Below, in pieces: positions 37,299-46,261 of a DNA stretch of 64,000 nucleotides. This DNA is from Bacteriovoracaceae bacterium (lineage in GTDB: Bacteria; Bdellovibrionota; Bacteriovoracia; Bacteriovoracales; Bacteriovoracaceae). A program made the translations under genes and the position numbers. Location: contig JAMPXB010000011.1 of assembly GCA_023701435.1 (NCBI GenBank), positions 1-64,000 of the forward strand, written 5' to 3'. The notes under the pieces are model-generated. The model made no database searches and was not told the DNA's origin. It saw nothing but the letters and a program-made list of their open reading frames with translations. Within the stretch, counting starts at the first letter, position 1. Each line of letters starts with the position of its first letter.

Positions 37299-37383
37299 TT
37301 TTTACCATCTTCCGGTTTTTTTAAGGAAATTCAAATGATATCGCCTTAAACTTAATGCATCGCAAGAGTGACAGGAGATATGT

Positions 37384-38856
37384 ATGTTTAATTACCGATG
37401 GTTATTGATTTCGAGTCTTTGTTCTTTCTCAGCTTTCGGAAATGTGGATTTTGAGGAGAAGAAAAACCGGGTTGAATACCTGGAAAACTTAAGCAAAACA
37501 GCTACTTCGATGAATATCGAGGCATTTCGGCGCGAATTAAAATACGAGGAGCAAGGGCTGTCGCTGGAGCAAAGGGCAGTGCATGAGACTCGATTACTGG
37601 CGGAAAAGATAAAGCTACAAGTTATCAAGGCCTATGAGGAAGCTGTGAAAGAGCATGGCAACGGCCAGGAAGCTGTAGATGAAGTGCGGGAGGCGATTGA
37701 ACGGGATTTAGGGCTTGTTGATGGTGATCTTCAGGAAGAACTTCGTGCCCTGGCTTTTAGTGCTTTAGATAATGTTCAAAAAGGAGAAATCCTTGCCACG
37801 GAAGACTTGCCTCAAGTTCAGCAAAGTATGCTTAAAGGTGTGCAAGAGCGTGCTGATTATCTAAATAAAGAAGAAGAGTTTATTCCTGAGCCACTGATGA
37901 TTACTAATGTCACAACAGCGGCAAGCAGCGCTAAATATAATAAGGACAAACATAAGCTCTTATCATCTCTTGTTTCAGAAGAAGAAAATGACCGCAGAGT
38001 TATGACTGCTGCTGCTAATATGAAATCAACCAATCTGACTAAATTTGATCGCAAAATTAGCCTGCAAGTGAAGGTTAATTTCCTGGGCGTGGCTGTGGAA
38101 GCTGGTCCAACAATCAACTTCACTCGTCAGTACATTACTAACTTTGACGTCTCGGCTGAAGGTATGCAGCCTCCTTTGAATCCGGAAGGCCAGTTTGACT
38201 TCACGAAACGTGATTCTCTCGGAAGAAATATTGTCAAAAATGGTAAGGCAGAAAAAAGAAAGATGAATTTTGTTTGTGAAGGCACTTTAAAATTTGCCAC
38301 TGAGTACTCCGGAGCAGGAAGCTTTTCGGCCATGGGAATTGGGGGCTCGGCGGTGCTGGCTAAGGACTATTCCAACACTGCTGAAATCGTATCTCGCAGA
38401 GTGAGTGTCCCTGAAACAATTGGGGATAAGATGGTCACTCATAAAATGCTGGCAGAGATTTGCCATAATGATTTTTTAAGAACGAAAGTCACCAATACCA
38501 TGACGGTGGCCAGCTCTCTTAATATCATGATGAAAAACATTATTGCAGGACTTAGCTTTTCACATCCTAAAACCAAGTGTGCAGCGGATTCTCAATGTCA
38601 AAATTGGTATAAGAACGAAATCATTGCCCTCGCCAAAAGAAATAATGTCGCCCGCTGTGTTGAGAACTCTAAGGAAAAGTATTTTTCTTGTGAGTTAAGA
38701 GGTCGGGAAGGTCAGGCCTGTGCTGTTTATAATAAAAATGGCCGTAGAGTGTCAGGTAATGGTCTGGAATTTACTTGTGATAAGGGTCTCTACTGTAAAA
38801 CAGTGAGACCGGCCGGCTTCATCCTTACCGCGATCGGACAGTGTTCTAAACGTTAA
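37384..38856 (+). CDS. secreted hypothetical protein with Cys-rich C-terminus (490 aa)
   Basis: Signal peptide MFNYRWLLISSLCSFSAFG, preceded by CAGGAGA at good spacing. The N-terminal 150 residues are helical and acidic (coiled-coil-like), the middle (about 210-400) beta-rich (ISLQVKVNFLGVAVEAGPTI), and the last 90 residues contain ten Cys in a pattern such as CAADSQCQNW, CELRGREGQACAVYN and CDKGLYC, suggesting a disulfide-rich module. Family not recognised. Its stop interlocks with that of coaE on the other strand. Confidence 0.72.
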   Translation: MFNYRWLLISSLCSFSAFGNVDFEEKKNRVEYLENLSKTATSMNIEAFRRELKYEEQGLSLEQRAVHETRLLAEKIKLQVIKAYEEAVKEHGNGQEAVDEVREAIERDLGLVDGDLQEELRALAFSALDNVQKGEILATEDLPQVQQSMLKGVQERADYLNKEEEFIPEPLMITNVTTAASSAKYNKDKHKLLSSLVSEEENDRRVMTAAANMKSTNLTKFDRKISLQVKVNFLGVAVEAGPTINFTRQYITNFDVSAEGMQPPLNPEGQFDFTKRDSLGRNIVKNGKAEKRKMNFVCEGTLKFATEYSGAGSFSAMGIGGSAVLAKDYSNTAEIVSRRVSVPETIGDKMVTHKMLAEICHNDFLRTKVTNTMTVASSLNIMMKNIIAGLSFSHPKTKCAADSQCQNWYKNEIIALAKRNNVARCVENSKEKYFSCELRGREGQACAVYNKNGRRVSGNGLEFTCDKGLYCKTVRPAGFILTAIGQCSKR

Positions 38857-39494
38857 TCTAAAATCTGCAGCAGGAGTTGATTAACTTCTGCTGCTAGTTC
38901 ACTCATAGTGCCCATGTTATTCAGAATCAAATCAGACCGGTCTTTCTTCTCTTCAATATCCATTTGAGCGTCCAGAATCCTTTGTGCTGTTTCTTCAGTT
39001 ACTTTATCCCGATCAATAAGTCTGTTTAGCTGGATGTTTCGGGGAGCATACACAACGATTGAAAGATCTACTTTGGTATCAAGATTTCTCTCAAACAGCA
39101 GGGGAACATCATAGAGATAAAATCCCTGATCTTTTATGAGGTCAGTTGCTTCTTTGAAGGCTTTTGGTAAGCGGGCATATATAAAAGACTCTATAGCCTT
39201 TTTAATTTTAGGATCATGGAAGAATAATTCGCGGAGTTTAGGAAAACTAATTTGTTCCTGTTCCCAGGCAGAAGGGAAGTTCGTCTTGATATAATCTCGT
39301 GCTTCCTGGGTCTGATAGATTGATTTTACCAATTGATCGGCATCAATAATCTTTAATCCTCTTTGTTCAAATAATTTTGAAACAGTACTTTTACCGGTAG
39401 CTATGCCGCCCGTTAACGCCACAATGGGCCTGTCATAATGATAGAGCCTCTCTTCAGTGCTTAACTTGATAAACCTGGACTTTAATTTTTTCAT
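38853..39494 (-). CDS. coaE: dephospho-CoA kinase CoaE
   Basis: Phosphorylates dephospho-CoA, the last step of CoA synthesis. P-loop ALTGGIATGKSTVSKLFEQ, the KIIDADQLVKSI substrate segment and the YLYDVPLLFERNLDTKVD lid region are present in the normal order. It has an N-terminal extension of about 24 residues before the first strand. Translationally coupled to mazG (4-nt overlap). Confidence 0.93.
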   Translation of the reverse strand: MKKLKSRFIKLSTEERLYHYDRPIVALTGGIATGKSTVSKLFEQRGLKIIDADQLVKSIYQTQEARDYIKTNFPSAWEQEQISFPKLRELFFHDPKIKKAIESFIYARLPKAFKEATDLIKDQGFYLYDVPLLFERNLDTKVDLSIVVYAPRNIQLNRLIDRDKVTEETAQRILDAQMDIEEKKDRSDLILNNMGTMSELAAEVNQLLLQILD

Positions 39495-40276
39495 AGCTTT
39501 TTAACTTTCACCCAATACTCTTCCAACTCATCTTGAGGAGTTGCCGGCAGGGTCCGCCCTGAGGCGATCACCATATCTTCCACTTTCTTGAACCTGCCAA
39601 TAAATTTCTTATTGGCATCCCGTAGACAATCTTCAGGATTAAATCCCAGATGTCGTGATAGCTGGGCAACACTAAAAAGCAGATCCCCAATTTCTTCTTT
39701 CACTCGTTCGGGATTGAATTTTCCGGTAGGCGGGAGTTCTTCTTTAACCTCCTGCCACTCTTCTTCAACTTTCATCACGACCTGTTGATAATCTTGCCAG
39801 TCAAAATTCACGGTGGTTGATTTTTTGCCGATCTTGTAAGCCGATTCCAGGGCGGGAGCATGAAGATATTTTTCATCAATGCTATATTTTTTTTCGCCTT
39901 TCTCGGTCTGTTTTATTTTTTGCCAGTTTTCAATGACTTCATCGGAAGTCAGCCGTGTTTCATTTTGCTTAAAGACATGGGGGTGGCGACGAATGAGCTT
40001 ATCGGCGAGTTTCTTTGCCGCAGATTCCAAGGTGAAATTCCCGCTTTCTTCCCCCATATGAGTATGGAGCAGGACTTGAAACAGAACGTCCCCAATTTCT
40101 TCTTCCATGTGTTTGGGGTCCTGATTTTCGACCGCCTCTACAAATTCATAGGACTCTTCAATCAGGTATTTTAAGAGCGACTGGTGAGTTTGCTCCAGAT
40201 CCCAGGGGCATCCGGTCTTAGGATGGCGGAGGCTCTTAATGACCTCGATACATCGTTCAAGCTCAGGATAGGACAT
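39491..40276 (-). CDS. mazG: nucleoside triphosphate pyrophosphohydrolase MazG
   Basis: Hydrolyses NTPs to NMPs and pyrophosphate, a house-cleaning enzyme. Two MazG domains: first with CPWDLEQTHQSLLKYLIEES and EEEIGDVLFQVLLHTHM (about 22-90), second with EEWQEVKEELPP and KEEIGDLLFSVAQLSRHLG (about 171-215). Both carry the Glu-rich metal-binding motif. The length of 261 is typical. Divergent from ybeY with about 41 nt between starts. Confidence 0.92.
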   Translation of the reverse strand: MSYPELERCIEVIKSLRHPKTGCPWDLEQTHQSLLKYLIEESYEFVEAVENQDPKHMEEEIGDVLFQVLLHTHMGEESGNFTLESAAKKLADKLIRRHPHVFKQNETRLTSDEVIENWQKIKQTEKGEKKYSIDEKYLHAPALESAYKIGKKSTTVNFDWQDYQQVVMKVEEEWQEVKEELPPTGKFNPERVKEEIGDLLFSVAQLSRHLGFNPEDCLRDANKKFIGRFKKVEDMVIASGRTLPATPQDELEEYWVKVKKL

Positions 40277-40317
40277 GAAAACTCCTTATATTGCAGAAGA
40301 TTTAGCAAAAGGATAAC

Positions 40318-40848
40318 ATGGCCTTTATGAAGAAACATCCTTTCCTCCATGTTGATTATCACTCAACCGTTAAAATGAGTCCTGCAGAGACCCGCCAGCT
40401 CGATAAGTGGCTGCATATGGCCGGTGATGTGCTGAAGTATTTGCTTATGAAAAAAGGCATTATCCCGGCCCCTAAGATCAAAGGTCTACATGTCTCACTT
40501 TTAATTTGCGGGGACTCTCGAATCAGGGAGCTTAACCGTGAATACCGTCAAAAAGACAAGGTTACCGATGTTCTGTCCTTTCCCGCCCATGAGGACCTAC
40601 GTAAAAGCGGTTACCAAGGGGAAGACCTGTTCCTGGGCGATCTCGCTATCTGTCATCCTCAGACCAAGCGTCAGGCAAAAAAGTTTGATATTGGTTATTT
40701 TGATGAATTCATCCATCTTTTTTTTCATGGAACCATTCACCTGATGGGGTTTGATCATGAAATCAGTTTGAAGGAAGAAAAGTTGATGGAAGGTTGGGAA
40801 CAGGAAGCTTTAAAGAAATTTAGTGAGATTAAAAAAAAGGCCCGATAA
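40318..40848 (+). CDS. ybeY: endoribonuclease YbeY
   Basis: Metal-dependent RNase for 16S rRNA 3' processing and ribosome quality control. The zinc motif HGTIHLMGFDH carries the three His near the C-terminus, and the preceding YRQKDKVTDVLSFPAHEDL segment is also conserved. The N-terminal 40 residues are more variable. Its stop lies in the loop of a terminator hairpin shared with the convergent protease gene. Confidence 0.93.
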   Translation: MAFMKKHPFLHVDYHSTVKMSPAETRQLDKWLHMAGDVLKYLLMKKGIIPAPKIKGLHVSLLICGDSRIRELNREYRQKDKVTDVLSFPAHEDLRKSGYQGEDLFLGDLAICHPQTKRQAKKFDIGYFDEFIHLFFHGTIHLMGFDHEISLKEEKLMEGWEQEALKKFSEIKKKAR

Positions 40849-40859
40849 AATCGGGCCTT
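40831..40859. terminator. terminator overlapping the ybeY stop codon
   Basis: AAGGCCCGAT (40837-40846) with ATCGGGCCTT (40850-40859), loop AAA. The ybeY stop (TAA) lies in the loop. The minus strand has a clean T-run (A-run at 40831-40838), so it is a strong terminator for the protease gene at 40874-42223 and a weaker one for ybeY. Confidence 0.8.
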
Positions 40860-40873
40860 CGAATTTGACTAGA

Positions 40874-42223
40874 TTAACGTTTTACAGATTTGGCTTTTTC
40901 CAGAGCGGCCTTCAGATTAATACGTCCACCTGAAACTACCTGATCCTTGAAAGCAGGAACTTTTGTCGCAGTGTCCATCATGATTTTCTTAACTGAGCTT
41001 ACTGAAAGATGAGGGTAGTAACCCATGATCATGGCCGCTACACCCGAAGCGTTCGGAGCTGCCATTGATGTTCCAGAGGCCATAGAATATTTGCCGTTAT
41101 TGATAGTTGAGTAGATGTTTGATCCTGGAGAAGCAACATCCACACCAACTTTACCGACGTTAGAGAATGAAGACATTTTACCATCAGCTTGAGTAGAAGC
41201 GATTACGATCATGTTAGCTGAATCGAATGAAGCAGGAAATTTACGGTTAGTATCAATATCGTGCCAGCTGAAAGGACCAGTTGAATCGTTACCGGCAGAA
41301 ACAACTACCAGAACACCTTTTCTAGCGATGGCATTCATAGTGTCTCTGACAACCATTCCGCCTTCGTTATTTTTCTTACCAAAAGAACAGTTGATAACTG
41401 AAGCACCGTTTTTAGCAGCATAAAGGAAGCCTTCAACGATATCAGAATCAAGCTCATCGGCATCATCAGGAACTACTCTGATGGCCATGATTTTTACGTT
41501 ATTGGCCACACCTGCAATACCAACACCGTTGTTTTGAGTCGCAGCGATCGTTCCAGCTACGTGAGTACCGTGCCAGTGAGAAGCCATTGTATCCATTGTG
41601 GCATTACCTTGAGCATCTCTTACCAGAGGATTGATCCCGTGGATGTCGTCGATATAGCCGTTATTATCATCATCAATTCCGTTTCCTGGAATTTCTTTTT
41701 CATTGCTCCACATGATATCTTTAAGGTCTTCATGATTATGATCAACACCAGTATCAGCTACGGCAACGATGATTTCTTTTGGAGAAGTGGCGGGTAGCAA
41801 ATCGTAAGCACCGATAACATCCATTCCGTTTTTCTGATTGAAGGCCCAAAGTTTTGATGCTGAAGGATCATTGAATGAAGTTGTAAAATCAAAATTCTGA
41901 AGCTGCTTCATAAGAAGGCCGCCTTCATTTAGCACTTCATGCTTAGGCATAGATCTCTTGCCGGCATAAAAATCCTTCTGAACGTATTCAATGCCTTCAG
42001 AACCGGCCAGTGTTGCCTCTAGCTGGTCAGCACTAGTTGTTTTTACCAGGTATAGGCCATCTATGATTTTCTTAGAGCTTTGGATAAGAGGAGACTTAAC
42101 AAGAGATTCACCGGCCTTCATCTTAACGAAGAGGTGATTTGGGTGATATCGGTTATTTTGGGCCTGGGCAGAGCCAACAACGGCCAAAAGACCAATTAAA
42201 ATTCCAGCACTTAGCTTTTTCAT
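40874..42223 (-). CDS. secreted subtilisin-like (S8) serine protease with propeptide
   Basis: Signal peptide (about 1-21), an I9-like propeptide (about 25-85, starting YHPNHLFVKMKAGES), then the catalytic domain with Asp157 (VAVADTGVDHNHEDL), His218 (SHWHGTHVAGTIA), Asn312 (VVVSAGNDS) and Ser386 (MASGTSMAAPNAS). All triad residues are present. A Ca-binding-like loop DDDNNGYIDD sits at about 184-193. No P domain, unlike the other subtilase of this window. Probably exported and active on external or host proteins (inferred). Confidence 0.92.
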   Translation of the reverse strand: MKKLSAGILIGLLAVVGSAQAQNNRYHPNHLFVKMKAGESLVKSPLIQSSKKIIDGLYLVKTTSADQLEATLAGSEGIEYVQKDFYAGKRSMPKHEVLNEGGLLMKQLQNFDFTTSFNDPSASKLWAFNQKNGMDVIGAYDLLPATSPKEIIVAVADTGVDHNHEDLKDIMWSNEKEIPGNGIDDDNNGYIDDIHGINPLVRDAQGNATMDTMASHWHGTHVAGTIAATQNNGVGIAGVANNVKIMAIRVVPDDADELDSDIVEGFLYAAKNGASVINCSFGKKNNEGGMVVRDTMNAIARKGVLVVVSAGNDSTGPFSWHDIDTNRKFPASFDSANMIVIASTQADGKMSSFSNVGKVGVDVASPGSNIYSTINNGKYSMASGTSMAAPNASGVAAMIMGYYPHLSVSSVKKIMMDTATKVPAFKDQVVSGGRINLKAALEKAKSVKR

Positions 42224-42262
42224 TTACAGAATCCTTTTAATTGAGTGAAAAGGTACGGCTGG

Positions 42263-42291
42263 ATACTAACTTCTGGTAGGGTTCAGGGCAA
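42263..42291 (-). promoter_or_regulatory. probable promoter of the S8 protease gene
   Basis: On the minus strand -35 TTGCCC (42286-42291), 17-nt spacer, -10 TAGTAT (42263-42268), about 40 nt before the ATG. Moderate match. Confidence 0.4.
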
Positions 42292-42342
42292 TTAAAAATT
42301 TCTGTCTTTTGAAGAGTTTACAGATGTTAGCTGATTTGACGG

Positions 42343-42364
42343 CCCCGTGTAAGCTTTACAGGGG
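42343..42364. repeat. hairpin in the gap between divergent genes
   Basis: CCCC (42343-42346) and GGGG (42361-42364) close a stem GTGTAAGC/TTTACA with a bulged G and a loop of about four bases. No T-run follows on either strand, so it is not a terminator. It may be a regulatory structure for the divergent genes. Confidence 0.3.
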
Positions 42365-42462
42365 AGCGAGAGTGAACAGCCTTGCCTTGATATGATGCGT
42401 TAATAGGAAACCCAGATTTTAGAGATAATAATAAGAATTTAATCTTATGAAATTGAGGATGA

Positions 42463-43803
42463 ATGGTTTACCCCATGCTTAAGAATTTAAAAAAGGGTGC
42501 TTTAGGAGGCTTAGTTTTCATAACTTGTACTAGTTATGCGGCTTCCGATTTTATCCAAGGACATTTGGGTGGATTAAGTAATCAAATCAGCAGTCAAGTA
42601 GGGAACGTCCCCGGCAATAGATATAATGTGGACTTTGAATTTGATTATCATCGTGAACTTTACGGAACTTACCGCAGAGGGGTCGAGCGTCGCTTTACTG
42701 TTGCGGCCTTGGTTAATGATCAAGGTTTAACGATGTATTCTCTGCAAGAGGCTTTTATTGGTGGAAATCTTACATCTAAGGACCACCTGAGACTAGGCCG
42801 CCAGATCCTCCCTTGGTCCCAAGTTGACCACACCTGGGGCTTTGGTAAGGTTAATAACCGTCGCAATTTTGATTACTTTACTCCCGGTCAGGAAGGTTTG
42901 ATTGGTCTTCTTTATGAAAGAAAATCTTCAAACGGCATGCGCTACCGGAGTTTTGTCTCCGGTCTCTATGTGCCTGAACTCAATCCAGCGCTTGATATTA
43001 ATGAAGATGATCAAACGATTACGACCCGAAATCCTTGGGGAGATGCTCCAGCAAGCAGCGCAGAAGTTGAAGGTCGTCAAATGCCAGTGAAGTATGATGT
43101 CGACTACCCGGAAGCTTCTGAAGTTATTTATCGTTACACGGTAGGCGCTAATATTGGTTTTGAGAATAAGCACTGGGTTTTGGATAATTTCATTATGAGA
43201 AAGCCAGAAAATACGGTTACTCCTAATGTCGATGTAAACGTGAGTTTCACAGAGGGCGTTGTTAACGCTGCGATTGATCCAAAATTTTATTATCATGATG
43301 TCTACGGCACATCTCTTAAATATCGCAATAAAGACCTGGAGATGTACATTTCCGGGATTGCTATTCGACCAAATGAATATCCGGATGTTGATGAACAGGT
43401 CCGTTATACAGAAATTAAAAGTAAAAAGCAGAGAGAAGACTATGTGGGGGGAGGTATTTCCCGCTCAAATGATCTTTATACTGTGGCCTTCAACTATGTG
43501 GCCCGTTTAAGTCCTTTCGACAGGGAAAAAGATGATCTGGCACTGGATCCTCGCTGGAACCAGGCCATTAATTTATTTGTTTCCCGAAATTTTGGACGTC
43601 ACCTTTCTCTTAGCAGCGATGTAAAATTTGACATGCTCACAACTGACAGATTGGTGATGGTGCGTGGGAATTATGTCGTATCCAAAGAACTACAGATGAA
43701 TTTTGGGGTCAATATGATTGGTACACCCAAAGACGGGAAGTCTTTCTGGTCACCATACTCAAACAATGATGCTATTTACGGTGGGTTAAGATATGTCTTT
43801 TAG
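42463..43803 (+). CDS. outer-membrane beta-barrel protein (446 aa)
   Basis: A signal-like N-terminus (GALGGLVFITCTSYAA) precedes about 400 residues of alternating hydrophobic strands with aromatic girdles, ending in RYVF; a terminal Phe is the BamA recognition signal of outer-membrane barrels. Segments such as YRYTVGANIGFENKHWVL and DPRWNQAINLFVSRNFGRH show strand-turn pattern. Substrate unknown. The next gene, a lipoprotein, overlaps its last 11 nt, so the two are probably partners. The ATG at 42463 has GAGG very close; an ATG at 42475 is possible. Confidence 0.78.
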   Translation: MVYPMLKNLKKGALGGLVFITCTSYAASDFIQGHLGGLSNQISSQVGNVPGNRYNVDFEFDYHRELYGTYRRGVERRFTVAALVNDQGLTMYSLQEAFIGGNLTSKDHLRLGRQILPWSQVDHTWGFGKVNNRRNFDYFTPGQEGLIGLLYERKSSNGMRYRSFVSGLYVPELNPALDINEDDQTITTRNPWGDAPASSAEVEGRQMPVKYDVDYPEASEVIYRYTVGANIGFENKHWVLDNFIMRKPENTVTPNVDVNVSFTEGVVNAAIDPKFYYHDVYGTSLKYRNKDLEMYISGIAIRPNEYPDVDEQVRYTEIKSKKQREDYVGGGISRSNDLYTVAFNYVARLSPFDREKDDLALDPRWNQAINLFVSRNFGRHLSLSSDVKFDMLTTDRLVMVRGNYVVSKELQMNFGVNMIGTPKDGKSFWSPYSNNDAIYGGLRYVF

Positions 43804-46171
43804 ACAAATACGTTTTTTCTTTTTACTGTTCATGATGTTTATCCTTTCCGGATGCGGAGATCTTCTGGGCTCAAAGGTCAATAAACGTAAGCTTGAAGGA
43901 TTGCAGGAAGCTATTCAGTGTGAGCTTGATGTAAATCGTTTTCAGGAAATCATGAATGAAAACATTGAAAATCAGATCCGCTGTCTTGGCGAAAACCTAA
44001 ATTTCTTCATCAAAATCGTAAAATCCGGAAAGCCCGGTTATTTATCTCGGGTCGAACTTGAGCGTTATCTTGCTGATTTCCGTCCGGATGTTAAACCGGA
44101 AGTTATTAAGGCCCTGAAATCTATCTTCGATCTGGGTCACCTGATTACGGGTGAAGATCCTGATTATATTTCCAAGGCGACCGTTGATAAGGTGATGGAT
44201 TTTGGAATTGTTTTTAACCGTGAAGCGGCCCTGATCCTGGGAGAGCGCTTTAAAGATGAAAACACTGCATCGTGGACACTTCACAATATTCAGCGTGGTG
44301 AGATTTCGGCTTCTACTAAGGCCATTATTCAAGGGCTGAGAGTTGTTTTTAATCAAAACCGTAACGGCCAAATTCATAAACTTGATATTCTTCAGCTGAT
44401 TGACAGTTTTTCCACTGAGTCCAATCGCGAGACTTTGGAAAAAGCTAAAAAAGTTCTGTTCATAAAAAAGATTTTATTGGGTGGGGAAGAAGATATTATC
44501 ACGCACCAGGAACTAGAGCGGTTAATTCTTAATTTTGATCACCTGGTACTGATTGGTTTTGATATTGTCCGTTATAAATTTATCCAGCTTGATCAAAATT
44601 CCATTCTGCAGCTTTTGAAAACAGATGTGAATGATCTTTATAATATTGTGACTCAGGGACCTCTAAACAACCGTGATAATGAGACTCTGTTTACTATCAA
44701 GAAGGCCATTGATGCTGTTAAGTTGTTTGTAGAGAAAGAAAACTTTGATGTCGAGCAGTTCCGAAATCTTATTTCTGAGGCGAAAGTGATTGCTCTGAAA
44801 GGCAACACTGAAGAAGTTAAAGGTTCTGAATTAAAGGCGCTGTTTGATCACGCCAAATCTCTGCTTCAGACAGGAACCGTTTTCCACCGCATCTATGATA
44901 AGTTCAGCGTCCATTTAGACAGTCCGGAACCGGTGACCATTGACTTTGAAGAGTACCGTCATACTTATCCTGAGCACCAGGCGGAACTGGATCAGTTTGA
45001 AAGAATTGTAAAAAAATACCGTTTCATGAAAGGGCGTTTTCTTTCTTCTTTCTTCACCCGTGGCTATAAGAGAAATTCAGACGCTGTTTTTGAAATTGCC
45101 ATGATTGAATATATTATGAAGATGGCCTTTGCCCATTACGGTACTCCTAGTCCCAATGAGGATGCCGTTGGCGGATATTCCATGAATCAAGCCCAAATGA
45201 GAAAAATGGTAAAGGATTTCGAGAACGAGCTGATTGAATTGGATATTCTTCTTCCTCAGAGAGTTAACGGAACTTCTGATAACGTCTCACTCTTGGGTAC
45301 GCTTTTTCAGTATCAGTCTGATAAAAATGGATTCCTTGACGTTAATGAGGGAACAGAATTTGCCATCAGTCTTTTCTCATCTTTAAATGTTGCTGATGAT
45401 CTCTTCCTTTATATGGAAGAGCAGAACTGTCCGAAGGATGAGTTTGATCGCTTTGAACCAGGTTGTGTTCGTAATAATTTCTTCAAAGGGCTTTGCCGGA
45501 ATTACCAAAAACAATTCCCTCTGATGTTCACTTCTTTAAACACTTCAGTTGACTGGTGTGATGAGAATGATTTTGTAAATTCACCGGAAGCAGATGCTTT
45601 CCTTGACCGTGCTATAGAAGCGGCCAGAACTTGTAATTATTATACCGATGGCAATAAAGAAGAGATTCATTACTCCAAGGCCGATTTTATGACCATCATG
45701 GTGGCCCTGATGCACGTTGAGACCACTGTTATGAGATGGGACAAAAACTCGAACAATATTCTTGATTCTTACGAAGTCGATAAGGCCTATGAGATCTACT
45801 CACCGGCACTAGATGGCTTCTTGAAGGATAAGAACCCGGTGATCAAGGGGTTCAAAAAACAGATCTTCCAGTACATGATCAAATATGAACAGATTCCTGA
45901 TGAAAAGGATTTTGGAAGCATTTGGAAATTTATTAGATTCCTGATGAAATTTGATAAAAAGTCTCCAGCCAAAAGAAAAACCATTGCCTCGATCCTGGTG
46001 GCCATCAGTGAGCAGAACAAGATTTTGGACACCAGTCCTCAATTTGACTGTAATCTCTTGAGAAATCCGGACACGATTCCTCGGACCCAGCCGGTTGCAA
46101 CACCAAAGGCCAAGGATGCGAGACCAGATTACAGCTACCTTTTAGAGCCTTATCTCCATCTTGCTCAATAA
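43793..46171 (+). CDS. large lipoprotein with EF-hand-like motifs
   Basis: 792 residues; lipobox FILSGC puts the lipid on Cys21. Mostly helical. Three segments look like EF-hand calcium loops: a full 12-residue loop DKNSNNILDSYE at about 650, a shortened one DKNGFLDVNEG at about 510, and a degenerate NQNRNGQIHKLD at about 186. The C-terminal half has several Cys (about 545-610). It overlaps the outer-membrane barrel gene by 11 nt, so it may sit on the barrel at the outer membrane. Family unknown; calcium binding is inferred from the loop pattern only. Confidence 0.72.
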   Translation: MSFRQIRFFFLLFMMFILSGCGDLLGSKVNKRKLEGLQEAIQCELDVNRFQEIMNENIENQIRCLGENLNFFIKIVKSGKPGYLSRVELERYLADFRPDVKPEVIKALKSIFDLGHLITGEDPDYISKATVDKVMDFGIVFNREAALILGERFKDENTASWTLHNIQRGEISASTKAIIQGLRVVFNQNRNGQIHKLDILQLIDSFSTESNRETLEKAKKVLFIKKILLGGEEDIITHQELERLILNFDHLVLIGFDIVRYKFIQLDQNSILQLLKTDVNDLYNIVTQGPLNNRDNETLFTIKKAIDAVKLFVEKENFDVEQFRNLISEAKVIALKGNTEEVKGSELKALFDHAKSLLQTGTVFHRIYDKFSVHLDSPEPVTIDFEEYRHTYPEHQAELDQFERIVKKYRFMKGRFLSSFFTRGYKRNSDAVFEIAMIEYIMKMAFAHYGTPSPNEDAVGGYSMNQAQMRKMVKDFENELIELDILLPQRVNGTSDNVSLLGTLFQYQSDKNGFLDVNEGTEFAISLFSSLNVADDLFLYMEEQNCPKDEFDRFEPGCVRNNFFKGLCRNYQKQFPLMFTSLNTSVDWCDENDFVNSPEADAFLDRAIEAARTCNYYTDGNKEEIHYSKADFMTIMVALMHVETTVMRWDKNSNNILDSYEVDKAYEIYSPALDGFLKDKNPVIKGFKKQIFQYMIKYEQIPDEKDFGSIWKFIRFLMKFDKKSPAKRKTIASILVAISEQNKILDTSPQFDCNLLRNPDTIPRTQPVATPKAKDARPDYSYLLEPYLHLAQ

Positions 46172-46176
46172 TTATC

Positions 46177-46214
46177 AGGTTCTTGCTCCAATCTCGGAGT
46201 AAGAACCTCTTTTC
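46177..46214 (+). terminator. terminator after the EF-hand lipoprotein gene
   Basis: AGGTTCTTGCTCC (46177-46189) pairs with GGAGTAAGAACCT (46196-46208) with one G-U, followed by CTTTTC. It separates the barrel/lipoprotein operon from prfB. Confidence 0.75.
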
Positions 46215-46261
46215 AAAGTTCCTTCCAGTTTGTTACAGTGGGATTTTCCGGAAGGTACTGC

